From positions 868,001 to 932,000 of the forward strand of contig NZ_JAUYGV010000006.1 in the NCBI RefSeq assembly GCF_030690345.1: a stretch of 64,000 nucleotides of DNA, read 5' to 3'. This document shows, one piece after another, positions 1-9,144 of this stretch. How positions within the stretch are numbered: position 1 is the stretch's first letter; every line of letters starts with the position of its first letter. The notes beneath the pieces were generated by a model. That model ran no database searches. It was not told the DNA's origin and saw nothing but the letters and a program-made list of their open reading frames with translations. This DNA comes from Rheinheimera sp. Its GTDB lineage: Bacteria > Pseudomonadota > Gammaproteobacteria > Enterobacterales > Alteromonadaceae. A program made the translations under genes and the position numbers.

Positions 1-1006
1 CAGCATTGTATTAGGTGCTGCCGGTTACAGCGGTGCTGAGCTGGCGGTAATTGTAGCGCGTAACCCTTATTTTGAGTTAGTGGGCGCCTATGCGTCGGCC
101 GGCCGGGCGGCAGAGCCGTTTTCTTCTTTGTATCCGCGTTATAAACAGCAACTGGATATACTGGTGCAGCCGTGGACAGATGAGCTGGCTGCAGGCTTAA
201 ACGGCAAGATTGATGTGGCTTTTTTAGCCCTGCCGCATGAAGCCAGCGAGGCGGTAACGCCGTTGCTGTTAGCACAGGGCATAGATGTAGTGGATTTATC
301 CGGCGCCTTTCGGTTAAAGCAGCCGCAGTTGTATCCGCAGTATTATGGTTATGAACACCAGCATCCTGAACTGTTAGAAGAAGCGGTGTACTCGTTAATG
401 GAATGGCAGAGCACGCCATTGCCACGGTTAATCTCGGTACCCGGCTGTTATCCAACCGCCTGTACTTTAGCGCTGTTGCCGCTGATCAAAGCCGGTTTGG
501 TGGCTGATAACTGCATTCCGGTGATCAACGCCACCAGCGGTGTATCCGGTGCCGGCCGAAAAGCGGCACTGAGCACGTCATTTTGTGAAGTAGGCTTAAA
601 TGCCTATGGCTTTTTTAAACACCGCCACCGGCCGGAAATAGAGCAGAATTTAGGTCGAAAAGTAGTGTTTACGCCGCATCTGGGTAATTTTAAACGCGGC
701 ATTCTGGCCACCAGTGTGGTCACGCTAAAAGCAGGCGTTACGCCAGAGCAGGTAACTGCCGCCTTCACTAACGCCTATAACGGTAAGCCGCTAGTGCGTT
801 TAGTCGCGCATTCGCCCAATGTGGCTGATGTTGCCGGTACGCCGTATTGCGATATTCACTGGCAGCAGGATGGCGAGCAGTTAGTAGTGGTGTCGGCCAT
901 TGATAACTTACTAAAAGGTGCGGCAGCCCAGGCTATGCAAGCGGCTAACGTGCGTTTTGCTAAGCCGGAAACCGCCGGTTTATTTGCTGGGGTGAGCCAT
1001 GAATAA
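1..1006 (+). CDS. argC: N-acetyl-gamma-glutamyl-phosphate reductase, 5' end cut by window
   Basis: ArgC reduces N-acetylglutamyl phosphate to the semialdehyde with NADPH, the third step of ornithine/arginine synthesis in the cytoplasm. The reading frame is open from base 2, and its first codons give the Rossmann start SIVLGAAGYSGAEL, so only the first few codons are missing. The active-site cysteine lies in SVPGCYPTA, and GVSGAGRKA follows, both typical of the family. The gene overlaps argB by 8 bases, and the order argC-argB-argF-argG-argH is a classic biosynthetic operon. The promoter and any ArgR operator would lie left of the window. Confidence 0.97.
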   Translation, partial: SIVLGAAGYSGAELAVIVARNPYFELVGAYASAGRAAEPFSSLYPRYKQQLDILVQPWTDELAAGLNGKIDVAFLALPHEASEAVTPLLLAQGIDVVDLSGAFRLKQPQLYPQYYGYEHQHPELLEEAVYSLMEWQSTPLPRLISVPGCYPTACTLALLPLIKAGLVADNCIPVINATSGVSGAGRKAALSTSFCEVGLNAYGFFKHRHRPEIEQNLGRKVVFTPHLGNFKRGILATSVVTLKAGVTPEQVTAAFTNAYNGKPLVRLVAHSPNVADVAGTPYCDIHWQQDGEQLVVVSAIDNLLKGAAAQAMQAANVRFAKPETAGLFAGVSHE

Positions 1007-1769
1007 TACCCCTCTGGTACTGAAAATGGGTGGCCGCCTGTTGCAGGACGACAACGCACTGGATGCCTTGCTGGCTGTGTGTGCCGAATTAAAACAGCAG
1101 TATCCGCTGGTACTGGTGCATGGTGGTGGTGATCAGGTGGATCAGTGGCTGGCCAAATTTGGTTTTCACACTGAAAAGCTGGATGGCCAGCGTATTTCAC
1201 CAGCGGAGCAAATGCAGGTGATCGCCGGTGCCTTAGCCGGCGCAGTAAATGCGCATATGGTGGCGCGTTCGGCACTGCAGGGCTTAAAACCGGTCGGTTT
1301 AACGTTGTCTGCCGGTAACAGCTGTCGGTTTGAATTAAATACTAGACTGGGTGCAGTCGGCGTGGCTAAGCCGCAAGACGGCACTTTACTGCAAAACTTG
1401 TTGGCAGGCGGTTTTACACCGGTATTCAGCTCAATTGGCCACGGCGAGCAAGGGCAGTTGTTAAATGTAAATGCCGATCTAGCTGCTGCGGCGATTTGCC
1501 AACTGGTACAGGGGCAACTGGTGTTGCTGACCGACGTACCGGGTATTTTAGATGGCGAAGGTAAGCTTATCAGTGAGCTTAACTCCAGCCAAGCCGCAGC
1601 ATTGGTCACACAGGGCGTGATTAAAGGCGGCATGAAAGTAAAACTGGATGCCGCTTTAGACACTGCTCAGGCGCTGCGACGAAGTATTACCGTCGCGGGC
1701 TGGCAACACCCGCAAGATTTGTTAAATCTGATGCGACAGCAAGCAGTAGGCACGCGCATCGTCTGTTAG
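999..1769 (+). CDS. argB: Acetylglutamate kinase
   Basis: ArgB phosphorylates N-acetylglutamate, the second step of arginine synthesis. The 256-residue length fits the short, E. coli-type kinase of about 258 residues, which lacks the extra N-terminal helix of arginine-inhibited forms. Visible motifs are the N-terminal lysine block LVLKMGGRLL, the glycine loop VHGGGDQVD, the nucleotide-site segment VLLTDVPGIL, and GGMKVKLDAAL near the C-terminus. The ATG lies inside the end of argC, so translation is probably coupled. Lack of arginine feedback is inferred from length only. Confidence 0.97.
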   Translation: MNNTPLVLKMGGRLLQDDNALDALLAVCAELKQQYPLVLVHGGGDQVDQWLAKFGFHTEKLDGQRISPAEQMQVIAGALAGAVNAHMVARSALQGLKPVGLTLSAGNSCRFELNTRLGAVGVAKPQDGTLLQNLLAGGFTPVFSSIGHGEQGQLLNVNADLAAAAICQLVQGQLVLLTDVPGILDGEGKLISELNSSQAAALVTQGVIKGGMKVKLDAALDTAQALRRSITVAGWQHPQDLLNLMRQQAVGTRIVC

Positions 1770-1812
1770 TCCCTTAAACAAGGATGCCGCACTGGCGGCA
1801 GGTCGATCGAAA

Positions 1813-2727
1813 ATGAGTAAACTGAACCAACTATTGAGTCTGGCTGAATTAAGCCCGGCTACGCTTAACGATTTGCTGAATTTAGCCCTGCAGGTAAAAC
1901 AGCAACCGCAGAAATACACTCAGGCGCTGGCGGGTAAAAGCATAGCGCTGATTTTTGAAAAGCCCTCGCTGCGTACCCGCGTTAGTTTTGATGTCGGTAT
2001 TTATAAGCTCGGAGGCCACAGTGTTTATCTGGATCAGCAAAACGGCGCTATGGGCAAACGCGAAACCGTCGCCGATTTTGGCCGTAACCTGGCTTGCTGG
2101 ACCGACGCCATAGTGGCACGGGTATTCTCGCAGCAAACATTAGAGCAGCTGGCGCAGGCCAGCCATAAACCGGTGATTAATGCGCTGAGTGATTTATATC
2201 ACCCTTGCCAGGCACTGGCCGATTTACTGGCGCTAAAAGAGCGTTTTGGCGATTTAAGCAAGGTGCATCTGGCTTATGTCGGTGATGGTAATAACGTTTG
2301 TCACTCGCTGATGATAGGCGCTGCGCTTAGCGGTATGAAGATGACCGTGGTAACGCCACAGGGTTTTTCGCCGGATTCCCAGGTGCTGCTGAATGTGCAG
2401 AAAATTGCCGCCAACACCGGCGCCGTGTTGGAGTTGAGCCCGCATTTATCCGCCGCAGCGGGAGCTGATGCTATCTATACTGATACCTGGCTGTCGATGG
2501 GCGATAAAGCCGATCCTGAACTTATTGAACGGGTGTTTAAGCCGTATCAGATTAACACCGCCGTGATGCAGCGGCTGGCGGTAAAGTATTTTATGCACTG
2601 TTTACCGGCGCACCGCGAGCACGAAGTTACCAGCGAGGTACTCGACAGCGAGGCGTCACTTGTTTTACTGCAGGCGGAAAACCGCATGCATGCCCAGAAT
2701 GCCGTATTAATCAGTTTATTTGCGTGA
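1813..2727 (+). CDS. argF: Ornithine carbamoyltransferase, anabolic
   Basis: Transfers the carbamoyl group from carbamoyl phosphate to ornithine, giving citrulline. The carbamoyl-phosphate motif SLRTR is at residues 52-56, HPCQ at 130-133, the ornithine-binding segment DTWLSMG near 224-230, and the catalytic HCLPAHR at 262-268. At 304 residues it is somewhat shorter than E. coli ArgF (334) but within the range of anabolic enzymes. It follows argB by 43 bases, and its stop codon lies inside the ribosome-binding site of argG. No decay is visible. Confidence 0.97.
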   Translation: MSKLNQLLSLAELSPATLNDLLNLALQVKQQPQKYTQALAGKSIALIFEKPSLRTRVSFDVGIYKLGGHSVYLDQQNGAMGKRETVADFGRNLACWTDAIVARVFSQQTLEQLAQASHKPVINALSDLYHPCQALADLLALKERFGDLSKVHLAYVGDGNNVCHSLMIGAALSGMKMTVVTPQGFSPDSQVLLNVQKIAANTGAVLELSPHLSAAAGADAIYTDTWLSMGDKADPELIERVFKPYQINTAVMQRLAVKYFMHCLPAHREHEVTSEVLDSEASLVLLQAENRMHAQNAVLISLFA

Positions 2728-2734
2728 GGACACT

Positions 2735-3943
2735 ATGAGTATTAAAAAAGTCGTTTTAGCCTATTCCGGCGGTCTGGACACTTCGGCTATCGTGCCATGG
2801 TTAAAAGACAACTATAACTGCGAAGTTATCGCCTTTGTCGCCAACGTTGGCCAGGGCGATGAGGAGCTGGCCGGTGTTGAGCAAAAAGCCATTAACTCCG
2901 GTGCCAGTTCTTGCCATATCGTAGATTTACGCGAAGAGCTGGTTAAAGAAGTGATTTACCCGACGCTAAAAACCGGCGCTGTCTATGAAGGCCAATATCT
3001 GCTGGGTACTTCTATGGCGCGACCGGTAATTGCCCGTGCTCAGGTAAAGCTGGCGCTGGAGCTGGGCGCCGATGCACTGTGCCATGGCTGTACCGGTAAA
3101 GGTAATGACCAGGTGCGCTTTGAAGGCGCCTTTGCTGCGTTGGCACCGCAATTAACCGTTATTGCACCATGGCGCGAGTGGCAATTTAACTCCCGCCAGT
3201 CACTGCTTAACTACTTAGCTGAGAAAAAGGTACCGACTACAGCCTCTGCCACCAAAATTTACAGCCGCGATGCCAACTTATGGCATATCTCGCATGAAGG
3301 TGGTGAGCTGGAAAACCCCTGGTGTGAACCGTCAGACCAGGTATGGATGTGGACCAAGTCACCAGAGCAGGCACCGGATCATGCTGCCTATGTTGAGCTG
3401 AGCTTTGATAAAGGCGAGCTGAGCAAAATTAACGGCCATGCCGTTGCCCCGGTGGCAGCGATTGAGTTATTAAACGAAATTGGCTCTGAGCACGGTATTG
3501 GCCGTATTGATATCGTCGAGAACCGTTTAGTCGGTATGAAATCGCGCGGCTGTTATGAAACTCCGGGCGGCACCATTTTAATGGCAGCGTTAAAAGGCCT
3601 GGAAGCGCTGGTATATGACAGAACCTCACTGAAATACCGTGAAGAAGTCGGCCAGGAATTTGCCCAACTGGTATATGACGGCCGTTGGTTTACGCCGTTA
3701 AAAGATGCGTTGTTAGCGGCTGCCACTTCGCTGGCCGAACAGCTAACCGGTGATGTGGTGATCAAGCTGTATAAAGGTAATGTTACCGTGGCCAAACGCC
3801 GCTCGCCTAACTCACTGTACTCTGAAGCTTTTGCTACCTTCGAGGGCGATGAAGTGTACAACCAGAAAGATGCCGCCGGTTTTATCCGCTTGTACAGCTT
3901 GGCCAGCCGCATCCGTGCGCTGCACCAGCAACAAAAGGGTTAA
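2735..3943 (+). CDS. argG: Argininosuccinate synthase
   Basis: Joins citrulline and aspartate with ATP to form argininosuccinate. The ATP-pyrophosphatase motif AYSGGLDTS is at residues 9-17, and the 402-residue length matches the common bacterial (non-E. coli) ArgG type. I start at ATG 2735, preceded by GAGGA at 2726-2730. An in-frame TTG at 2720 would add five residues but has no better site and would overlap argF. The Shine-Dalgarno sequence touches the argF stop codon, so the two genes are tightly linked. Confidence 0.97.
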   Translation: MSIKKVVLAYSGGLDTSAIVPWLKDNYNCEVIAFVANVGQGDEELAGVEQKAINSGASSCHIVDLREELVKEVIYPTLKTGAVYEGQYLLGTSMARPVIARAQVKLALELGADALCHGCTGKGNDQVRFEGAFAALAPQLTVIAPWREWQFNSRQSLLNYLAEKKVPTTASATKIYSRDANLWHISHEGGELENPWCEPSDQVWMWTKSPEQAPDHAAYVELSFDKGELSKINGHAVAPVAAIELLNEIGSEHGIGRIDIVENRLVGMKSRGCYETPGGTILMAALKGLEALVYDRTSLKYREEVGQEFAQLVYDGRWFTPLKDALLAAATSLAEQLTGDVVIKLYKGNVTVAKRRSPNSLYSEAFATFEGDEVYNQKDAAGFIRLYSLASRIRALHQQQKG

Positions 3944-3948
3944 TTATT

Positions 3949-5328
3949 ATGGCGATGTGGGGCGGACGGTTTCAGGAAGCTACCCTGGCGGAGTTTCGCG
4001 ATTTTAACGACTCGCTAAGCTTTGACTATTTGTTGGCGCAGCAGGATATTCAGGCCTCGCGCGCCTGGGCGCAGCAATTGGCGCAGGCCGGTATTATCAG
4101 CAGCGATGAAGCGGCGCAGCTCGATGCCGGGCTGGCCGATTTAGCGGTGGCGATAGATGCTGATGCTAAGCTGCCGCTGCAAACCAGTGAAGAAGATATT
4201 CATAGCTGGGTAGAAGCGCAGCTTACGGCTAAATTGGGTGCCGTGGCGAAAAAGCTGCACACCGGCCGCAGCCGCAATGATTTAGTAGCAACTGACTTGC
4301 GTTTGTGGAGCAAGGCGAATGCACAAAGTGTGCGTCAGTCATTATTGGGCGCAATAGCGGCCTTACTGACCTTTGCTGAGCGGGCTGGTACTGCGGTAAT
4401 GCCCGGTTTTACCCACTTACAGCGGGCACAGCCGGTATTGGTGGCGCACTGGGCACTGGCTTATGTGGAGATGTTTAAACGCGATGTCAGCCGCTTAGAC
4501 GATGCGCTAACACGGATGGATGTGTGTCCGCTCGGATGCGGCGCTTTAGCCGGCACCGGTGTCGCAGTTGACCGTGAACAATTGGCGCAGCGGCTGGGTT
4601 TTAGCAGTGCTGCACTAAATAGCCTGGATGCGGTGTCAGATCGGGATTACGTAGTGGAGCTATCTGCCGCTGCCAGTATCTGTATGACGCACTTATCACG
4701 TTTATCTGAAGATGTGATTTTCTTCTGCTCCGGCGAAGCGGGCTTTTTCAAACTGGGCGATGCGATAAGCTCCGGCTCATCGTTAATGCCGCAAAAGAAA
4801 AACCCCGATGTGTTTGAGTTACTGCGCGGTAAAACCGGCCGTGTGCTGGGCCATTTGGTCGCCATTTTACATGTACTGAAAGGCTTGCCGCTGGCGTACA
4901 ACAAAGATATGCAGGAAGACAAGCAGGGCTTTTTTGACCTGATGGCAACCTGGCAGCAATCTTTGCTGGTATTGGCCACTGTATTGCCGCACTTAAGTGT
5001 CAACGAGGCGCAGTGCCGCCAGGCGGCAGAGCTGGGCTACAGCAACGCTACTGATTTAGCGGATTATCTGGTTAGCAAAGGTATGCCGTTTCGTGATGCA
5101 CACGAAGTCGTAGGTGAGCTGGTAGTGCATGCGGCCAAACAACAATTGGCATTGGAAGCTTTGCCACTGGCTGAGCTTACGCAATTCAGCACATTAATTG
5201 CTGAAGATGTGTATCCGGCGCTGCAACTGGAAGCCGGGTTACAAAAACGCGCTGCCCTGGGTGGTACAGCACCACAGCAGGTGCTCGCGGCCCTGGCACA
5301 GGCGAAGCAATGGTTTGACGCTGTTTGA
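3949..5328 (+). CDS. argH: Argininosuccinate lyase
   Basis: Splits argininosuccinate into arginine and fumarate, the last step of the pathway. The fumarase/aspartase signature GSSLMPQKKNPD is at residues 276-287, including the mobile-loop serine. HTGRSRNDLVATDLRLW near residue 104 is the substrate-binding block. The protein has 459 residues and ends as a plain lyase. In Vibrio and several marine relatives ArgH is fused to an N-acetylglutamate synthase domain; that fusion is absent here, so argA must be elsewhere. The gene starts five bases after argG and ends at a strong terminator. Confidence 0.97.
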   Translation: MAMWGGRFQEATLAEFRDFNDSLSFDYLLAQQDIQASRAWAQQLAQAGIISSDEAAQLDAGLADLAVAIDADAKLPLQTSEEDIHSWVEAQLTAKLGAVAKKLHTGRSRNDLVATDLRLWSKANAQSVRQSLLGAIAALLTFAERAGTAVMPGFTHLQRAQPVLVAHWALAYVEMFKRDVSRLDDALTRMDVCPLGCGALAGTGVAVDREQLAQRLGFSSAALNSLDAVSDRDYVVELSAAASICMTHLSRLSEDVIFFCSGEAGFFKLGDAISSGSSLMPQKKNPDVFELLRGKTGRVLGHLVAILHVLKGLPLAYNKDMQEDKQGFFDLMATWQQSLLVLATVLPHLSVNEAQCRQAAELGYSNATDLADYLVSKGMPFRDAHEVVGELVVHAAKQQLALEALPLAELTQFSTLIAEDVYPALQLEAGLQKRAALGGTAPQQVLAALAQAKQWFDAV

Positions 5329-5334
5329 TGCATA

Positions 5335-5368
5335 ACAGCCTGCAGCTATAGGCTGCAGGCTGTGTTTT
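5335..5368 (+). terminator. Rho-independent terminator of the arg operon
   Basis: A perfect 12-base stem (5335-5346 with 5352-5363, arm ACAGCCTGCAGC) closes a five-base loop and is followed by GTTTT. It begins seven bases after the argH stop codon, so it ends the argCBFGH transcript. Its downstream T run is short. Confidence 0.85.
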
Positions 5369-5413
5369 ATGCCCGATTAGAAAAGATAGCGGTTAAAAAC
5401 GTCAGGCCGTTAG

Positions 5414-5456
5414 AAACGCTACGCAGTTAAAAACGCTACGCAGTTAAAAACGATAG
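5414..5456. repeat. Two perfect 17-bp tandem copies plus a partial third
   Basis: The unit AAACGCTACGCAGTTAA occurs at 5414-5430 and again at 5431-5447, and a third copy begins at 5448 (AAACGATAG). The second copy holds the stop codon of the reverse-strand barrel gene. The gene's last codons (Tyr-Arg-Phe-stop) resemble the unit, so the array looks like a slippage duplication of the gene's 3' end. Confidence 0.85.
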
Positions 5457-6025
5457 TTCAGGCCAACGGTCATCAGCGACACGTCAGACTTAAACAGGCC
5501 ATCCTCTTCGTCTTCCAGCTCAGGCAGAATAGTGTAATCTGCTACTAAGCTCAGCCGCTCAGTCAGGTTAAAAGCTGCACCGGCACCGTAAATCAGGCCT
5601 TTTTCGGTGCTGGTTTCAGACCCTGTCAGGCCCGGAATATCATAGCTAAGGGCATAGCGGGTTTCGCCGTAACCGCCGGTAGCGAATATAGAAAAACGTT
5701 CACCCAGCGGAATACTGCCGCGTGCCATTAACGCCATATGGCGGTCAATTTCAAACTTTGCTGAATCGTTACCGTCAAAAATCTGTTCATCTTCTATACC
5801 TTCGGCATAGCGCGCTTCCAGCGCGAAGAATGGGCTCAGCTGGTAACCGGCGCTGACACCGGCTACGCCGAATTTCAGATCCGCATCGGCAATATCAGAT
5901 TCCAGCTCTACTTTATGCTGTCCGTAGTGCCCGCCAAGATAAAAACCGCTGTCCTGCGTTTGTGCATAACCCGCCGCGGTAAAAAAACTACCTGCAAGAA
6001 CGACGGTAGGGATTAGCTTAAACAT
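5444..6025 (-). CDS. Outer membrane beta-barrel protein (OmpA/OmpW-like size)
   Basis: A 193-residue protein with a signal peptide (MFKLIPTVVLAGSFF..., cleavage likely after AGYA). It then has alternating strands such as FYLGGHYGQ and AALEARYAEG-like segments and a C-terminal phenylalanine (NYRF) of the kind recognised by the BAM machinery. This fits a small eight-stranded outer membrane barrel of the OMP_b-brl type. The ribosome-binding site GAGGAG is five bases before the ATG. It follows the malQ terminator in the same direction and seems to be a separate transcript. The specific role is unknown; a link to glucan use is only positional. Confidence 0.8.
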   Translation of the reverse strand: MFKLIPTVVLAGSFFTAAGYAQTQDSGFYLGGHYGQHKVELESDIADADLKFGVAGVSAGYQLSPFFALEARYAEGIEDEQIFDGNDSAKFEIDRHMALMARGSIPLGERFSIFATGGYGETRYALSYDIPGLTGSETSTEKGLIYGAGAAFNLTERLSLVADYTILPELEDEEDGLFKSDVSLMTVGLNYRF

Positions 6026-6120
6026 AGTGACTCCTCATGTGAGTTTGCGAAAATCACTAACAGGTATAACAGGGGCTTAATGAATCTGAAGTTAACGAAA
6101 TATTAAAATGTATAAAACAA

Positions 6121-6147
6121 AAAACCGCCCCGGGGCGGTTTTTTTAC
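6121..6147 (-). terminator. Terminator after malQ
   Basis: A stem of 11 bases on each side (6121-6131 with 6132-6142, GC core CCGCCCCGGGGCGG) is followed on the reverse strand by TTTTTTGTTTT. It starts about 14 bases past the malQ stop codon. It is T-rich on both sides and could stop transcription both ways. Confidence 0.85.
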
Positions 6148-6160
6148 TTTGCAGACTGCA

Positions 6161-8299
6161 TTATTGCCGTGCGTTTCTGATGGCGGCGATGAGTTCAAGC
6201 ACATCACTGTTGGTTAAAACTTCATCAATGTTATGTGTCAGCTTTCGTCTCCAGTTCGGGTACTCGGTGCTGGTGCCGGGAATATTCACCGGGGTGGCCA
6301 TCAGCAACAAATCTTCCAACTGGAATGCCAGTAGCTTAGCCGGCTGCCGTGCGGTAAATAAGTGGCTGGCGCGCACTAACTGTGCGTAGTCGCCGTCGCT
6401 CAGGTGCAAGCGCTCTGCCATCAGCTGCTTTTCATCGGCGCGCAGGTGATACAGGCTGTCAGCAACCTGTGGGTTGGGGAATAAATCCAACTTATGCCGC
6501 AGGGCTAAGTCGTGCTCTTGCCAGTAACCCACCAGGGTGGGCATATCGTGAGTACTGACTGTCGCCAGCGCCAGTTCCGGGTAGGTTTGCGCTGCATGAT
6601 CGTAACTGCCGGCTTTTTGCTCCAGCATAAATACGCGGTACGACAACACCTGGTATTGCGCCATTAAATGGCTGATCTCTACCGGCACCGTGCCTAAGTC
6701 TTCACCGATAACCACACAGCTGTTGCGCTGGCTTTCCAGTGCCAGAATGGCAAATAAATCAGCCGCCGGAAAACGGATATAAGCGCCAGCCGTGGCATCA
6801 GCTCCGATAGGGCAACACCATAGTCGCAGCAGCGCCATCACATGGTCCAGCCGCAGAGCGCCGGCATAGCGCATATTGGCCTGGATCAACTCAATAAAAG
6901 GCCGGTAGGCTTTTTGCCGTAATGTTTGCGGGTTATAGGCTAACAAGCCCCAGTTTTGGCCTTTGGGCGCCATAATATCGGCCGGAGCACCTACGCTTAG
7001 ATCCAGCAGATAATCTTCCGGCGCGCCCCAGCTCTCTGCACTGCTGCGGCTGGTACCCACGGCAACATCGCAGTATAAACCAATGGCCATGCCGTGTTGC
7101 TGGCACAGGCGTTTTACATCGGCTAATTGCAACTGCGCCTGCCATTGCAGGTATAACTGCAGCTGTATTGCATCGGCATGTTCGCAGGAAAATTCGGCTA
7201 CGGCTGCGCCGTTGGGGTCGCGCAGTTCAGGTGGGAAGTTCTGCCAGGCGGCCATGCTCCAGTCTTGCGCAAATAACTGACCCTGCAGTACCTGGTGCAG
7301 CGCCAACTGGCGCAAACTGGTACCGGCTTGCTGCACAAAGCGATTAAACTCGGCTGCCCGGGGGGTGTTTTTTGCCAGCTGTTGCTGTTTAAATTGGGCA
7401 AACAGTAAGGATGCAATCTCCTTTTTAACAGCGGCAACGCCAATATAGTCTACATCTGTGGTGGCGCGCAGCTGCTGTAAGCGTTGCTGAAAACTTTCAC
7501 TGTTAACCTGTTGCTGCGCCGCGGCGCACTGTTGATACTCTTCAGTATGTTCCAGCGCGACATATTCGGTATTCAGCCATAAGCGACTGTTCGGGCTGTA
7601 GGGGCTGCAATCCTGCGGCAGCTCCGGGTAGAGCGCATGCAAAGGGTTTAAGCCTATAAAATCAACACCTTGCTTAGCAAGGGGCGCAACCATTTGTTGC
7701 AGATCGATAAAGTCACCGATGCCCCAGTTACGTGCTGACTTTACTGCATACAGCTGAATGGCCGGACCAAAGGTTTTATGCAAAACAGCTTTGTCGTGCA
7801 GTTGAAAACAACGCTGCGGCGTAATGATCAGCTGCTGCTGATAGTGCGCTGTGCCACTACTCAGGGTTAGCTGATGATAGCCCAACGGCAGGCTCAGTTC
7901 TAAGGTCAGTTCTGCTGCTAATACCTCGCCTTTAGCTGTGCTGTGGCGCTCGCTGATATCTTTCGCCGCTATGGTCAGGTTACCGCTGAATTGTTGCTGC
8001 TCTTCGGTAACAATGTGCCACTGCCAGTCACTTTCAGCCTCAGCTTGCAGCTGCTGCAAGCGCAGCCGCAGCGGCTCGCCCTGCCGGCACACATTAACCG
8101 GTGCGATAACGTCCAGCCAGGGTTGCTCTGTCAGCTCAGCAATGTGTTGCTGTATGCTGTGCTCAGAGGATAAGTCGAAACCCATGGCCGACAATATGGC
8201 TTGCTGCTTGTCCAGGCTGATATGTTCAGTATGGCCCTGAGCATGCACGTAGCTGTCTTGCAGACCCGCCAGCGCGGCGAGTTGCTTAATTAATTCCAT
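6161..8299 (-). CDS. malQ: 4-alpha-glucanotransferase (amylomaltase, GH77)
   Basis: MalQ moves alpha-1,4-glucan segments between maltodextrins and releases glucose, in the cytoplasm. The GH77 blocks are present: SARNWGIGDFIDL, GLNPLHALYP, YSPNSRLWLN, the nucleophile aspartate in ALRLDHVMALLRLWCC, the acid/base glutamate in CVVIGEDLGTVP, and the transition-state aspartate in VSTHDMPTLVGYW. The 712-residue length fits the long proteobacterial type with an N-terminal beta domain. Its start overlaps the end of the AraC-like gene by 14 bases, so the two form an operon. The other genes of the glucan locus lie divergently to its right. Confidence 0.96.
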   Translation of the reverse strand: MELIKQLAALAGLQDSYVHAQGHTEHISLDKQQAILSAMGFDLSSEHSIQQHIAELTEQPWLDVIAPVNVCRQGEPLRLRLQQLQAEAESDWQWHIVTEEQQQFSGNLTIAAKDISERHSTAKGEVLAAELTLELSLPLGYHQLTLSSGTAHYQQQLIITPQRCFQLHDKAVLHKTFGPAIQLYAVKSARNWGIGDFIDLQQMVAPLAKQGVDFIGLNPLHALYPELPQDCSPYSPNSRLWLNTEYVALEHTEEYQQCAAAQQQVNSESFQQRLQQLRATTDVDYIGVAAVKKEIASLLFAQFKQQQLAKNTPRAAEFNRFVQQAGTSLRQLALHQVLQGQLFAQDWSMAAWQNFPPELRDPNGAAVAEFSCEHADAIQLQLYLQWQAQLQLADVKRLCQQHGMAIGLYCDVAVGTSRSSAESWGAPEDYLLDLSVGAPADIMAPKGQNWGLLAYNPQTLRQKAYRPFIELIQANMRYAGALRLDHVMALLRLWCCPIGADATAGAYIRFPAADLFAILALESQRNSCVVIGEDLGTVPVEISHLMAQYQVLSYRVFMLEQKAGSYDHAAQTYPELALATVSTHDMPTLVGYWQEHDLALRHKLDLFPNPQVADSLYHLRADEKQLMAERLHLSDGDYAQLVRASHLFTARQPAKLLAFQLEDLLLMATPVNIPGTSTEYPNWRRKLTHNIDEVLTNSDVLELIAAIRNARQ

Positions 8300-8735
8300 A
8301 ATTCACCTGTAACAGCGCTTTGTGCGCGGGAAAATGATGTGTTCTGGTTGCCGGTGGCAACTTGCGTTGGCGAAATGCGCCGGGAGAACAGCCTTGCCAG
8401 CACTTAAACGCTTTTTGAAAACTACTTTGTTCTTCAAAACCCAATTGATAAGCAATTTGCTGCAAGCTCAGGCTGTCGTCGTGTAAGTACTGCTGTGCCA
8501 GCTGGTGTCTGCATTCGGTTACCAGACAGCGGAAACTGCAGCCGCTCTGTTGCAGTAGGCGTTGCAATGTTCTGCTGCTCATGTGCAACAACCGGGCCGC
8601 GTCAGATAACCGAGGTGCTTGAGGCAGCCTGCTGCAGATATAGCTGCGCAACGTGGTTGCGACCTGCAGCCCCGTGTGGTTGTTGAGTTGGCTTCGCTTA
8701 ACAGCGGCGTCTGGCCTGGTGCTTATATTTGTCAT
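8286..8735 (-). CDS. Short AraC-family DNA-binding protein
   Basis: A 149-residue protein made almost only of an AraC-type double helix-turn-helix. The first helix pair is in LSDAARLLHMSSRTLQRLLQQSG; the second is in SLQQIAYQLGFEEQSSFQKAFKCWQG, ending in the typical SPGAFRQ. No ligand-binding domain precedes it. I choose ATG 8735 because GGAG stands seven bases before it; a GTG at 8750 would add five residues. It overlaps malQ and is divergent from the first TonB receptor. Control of the glucan genes is a fair inference, but its ligand cannot be told. Confidence 0.85.
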   Translation of the reverse strand: MTNISTRPDAAVKRSQLNNHTGLQVATTLRSYICSRLPQAPRLSDAARLLHMSSRTLQRLLQQSGCSFRCLVTECRHQLAQQYLHDDSLSLQQIAYQLGFEEQSSFQKAFKCWQGCSPGAFRQRKLPPATRTHHFPAHKALLQVNYGIN

Positions 8736-8837
8736 AGTGTGCTCCGGCACGGCAGCAAAGCAAGATCCATACGTTTGCTACCGGCTGCCATATACTGGTG
8801 CAAGCATAAATCAGCCTTGTGCAATTATTAAACCTGT

Positions 8838-8851
8838 TGCATACGTATGCA
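8838..8851. promoter_or_regulatory. Palindromic operator candidate, malQ side
   Basis: TGCATACGTATGCA is a perfect 14-base palindrome about 100 bases before the AraC-like gene. It shares the central ATACGTAT with the operators before both TonB receptors but has GC instead of GA in the outer arms. It probably binds the same or a related regulator and would serve the malQ transcript. Confidence 0.55.
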
Positions 8852-9011
8852 TTGAAAATATCGCTAAAACTGCCCCTGTCTCTTCTCTCCACTCTGCTAT
8901 AACTAAGCGGTATAGCTAAGAAAATAAGGCGCTTCAGATGAAAGCGCATTTTTGCACTGCGTTAGTGCATTAAATTGAAACAATGCGCTGCTTTTGTGCG
9001 ATTTAGCAATT

Positions 9012-9027
9012 ATGAATACGTATTCAT
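9012..9027. promoter_or_regulatory. Palindromic operator before TonB receptor 1
   Basis: ATGAATACGTATTCAT is a perfect 16-base palindrome with a central CG, the form of LacI-family operators. It ends one base before TTGAGC, the likely -35 element. The same palindrome in the same position precedes TonB receptor 2. The regulator, perhaps a MalR-like LacI protein, is not in the window. Confidence 0.7.
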
Positions 9028-9144
9028 GTTGAGCTGTTGACCTAATAAGTTTAATAAATAGCCTTAGACAAAAGTCTGGTTGTACTGATACGGCTGCGCT
9101 TACAGCCAACAGACAACACAAACAACACACCGGGGATGAAGGAC

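Larger units (their letters stand above)
8736..9144. promoter_or_regulatory. Divergent control region between araC-like/malQ and TonB receptor 1
   Basis: About 410 bases with no convincing gene. It holds two palindromes sharing the core ATACGTAT (8838-8851 and 9012-9027, listed separately). On the receptor side are TTGAGC at 9029 and TAATAAAT at 9052, which recur with nearly the same spacing before the second receptor. A GGGGA at 9132-9136 serves as the ribosome-binding site for ATG 9145. A half-like copy, CATACGTTTGC, is near 8768. Confidence 0.7.

Noticed and set aside
6108..6389. 93-codon forward frame over the malQ end
   Set aside because: It runs through the malQ terminator and the antisense of malQ; no support.
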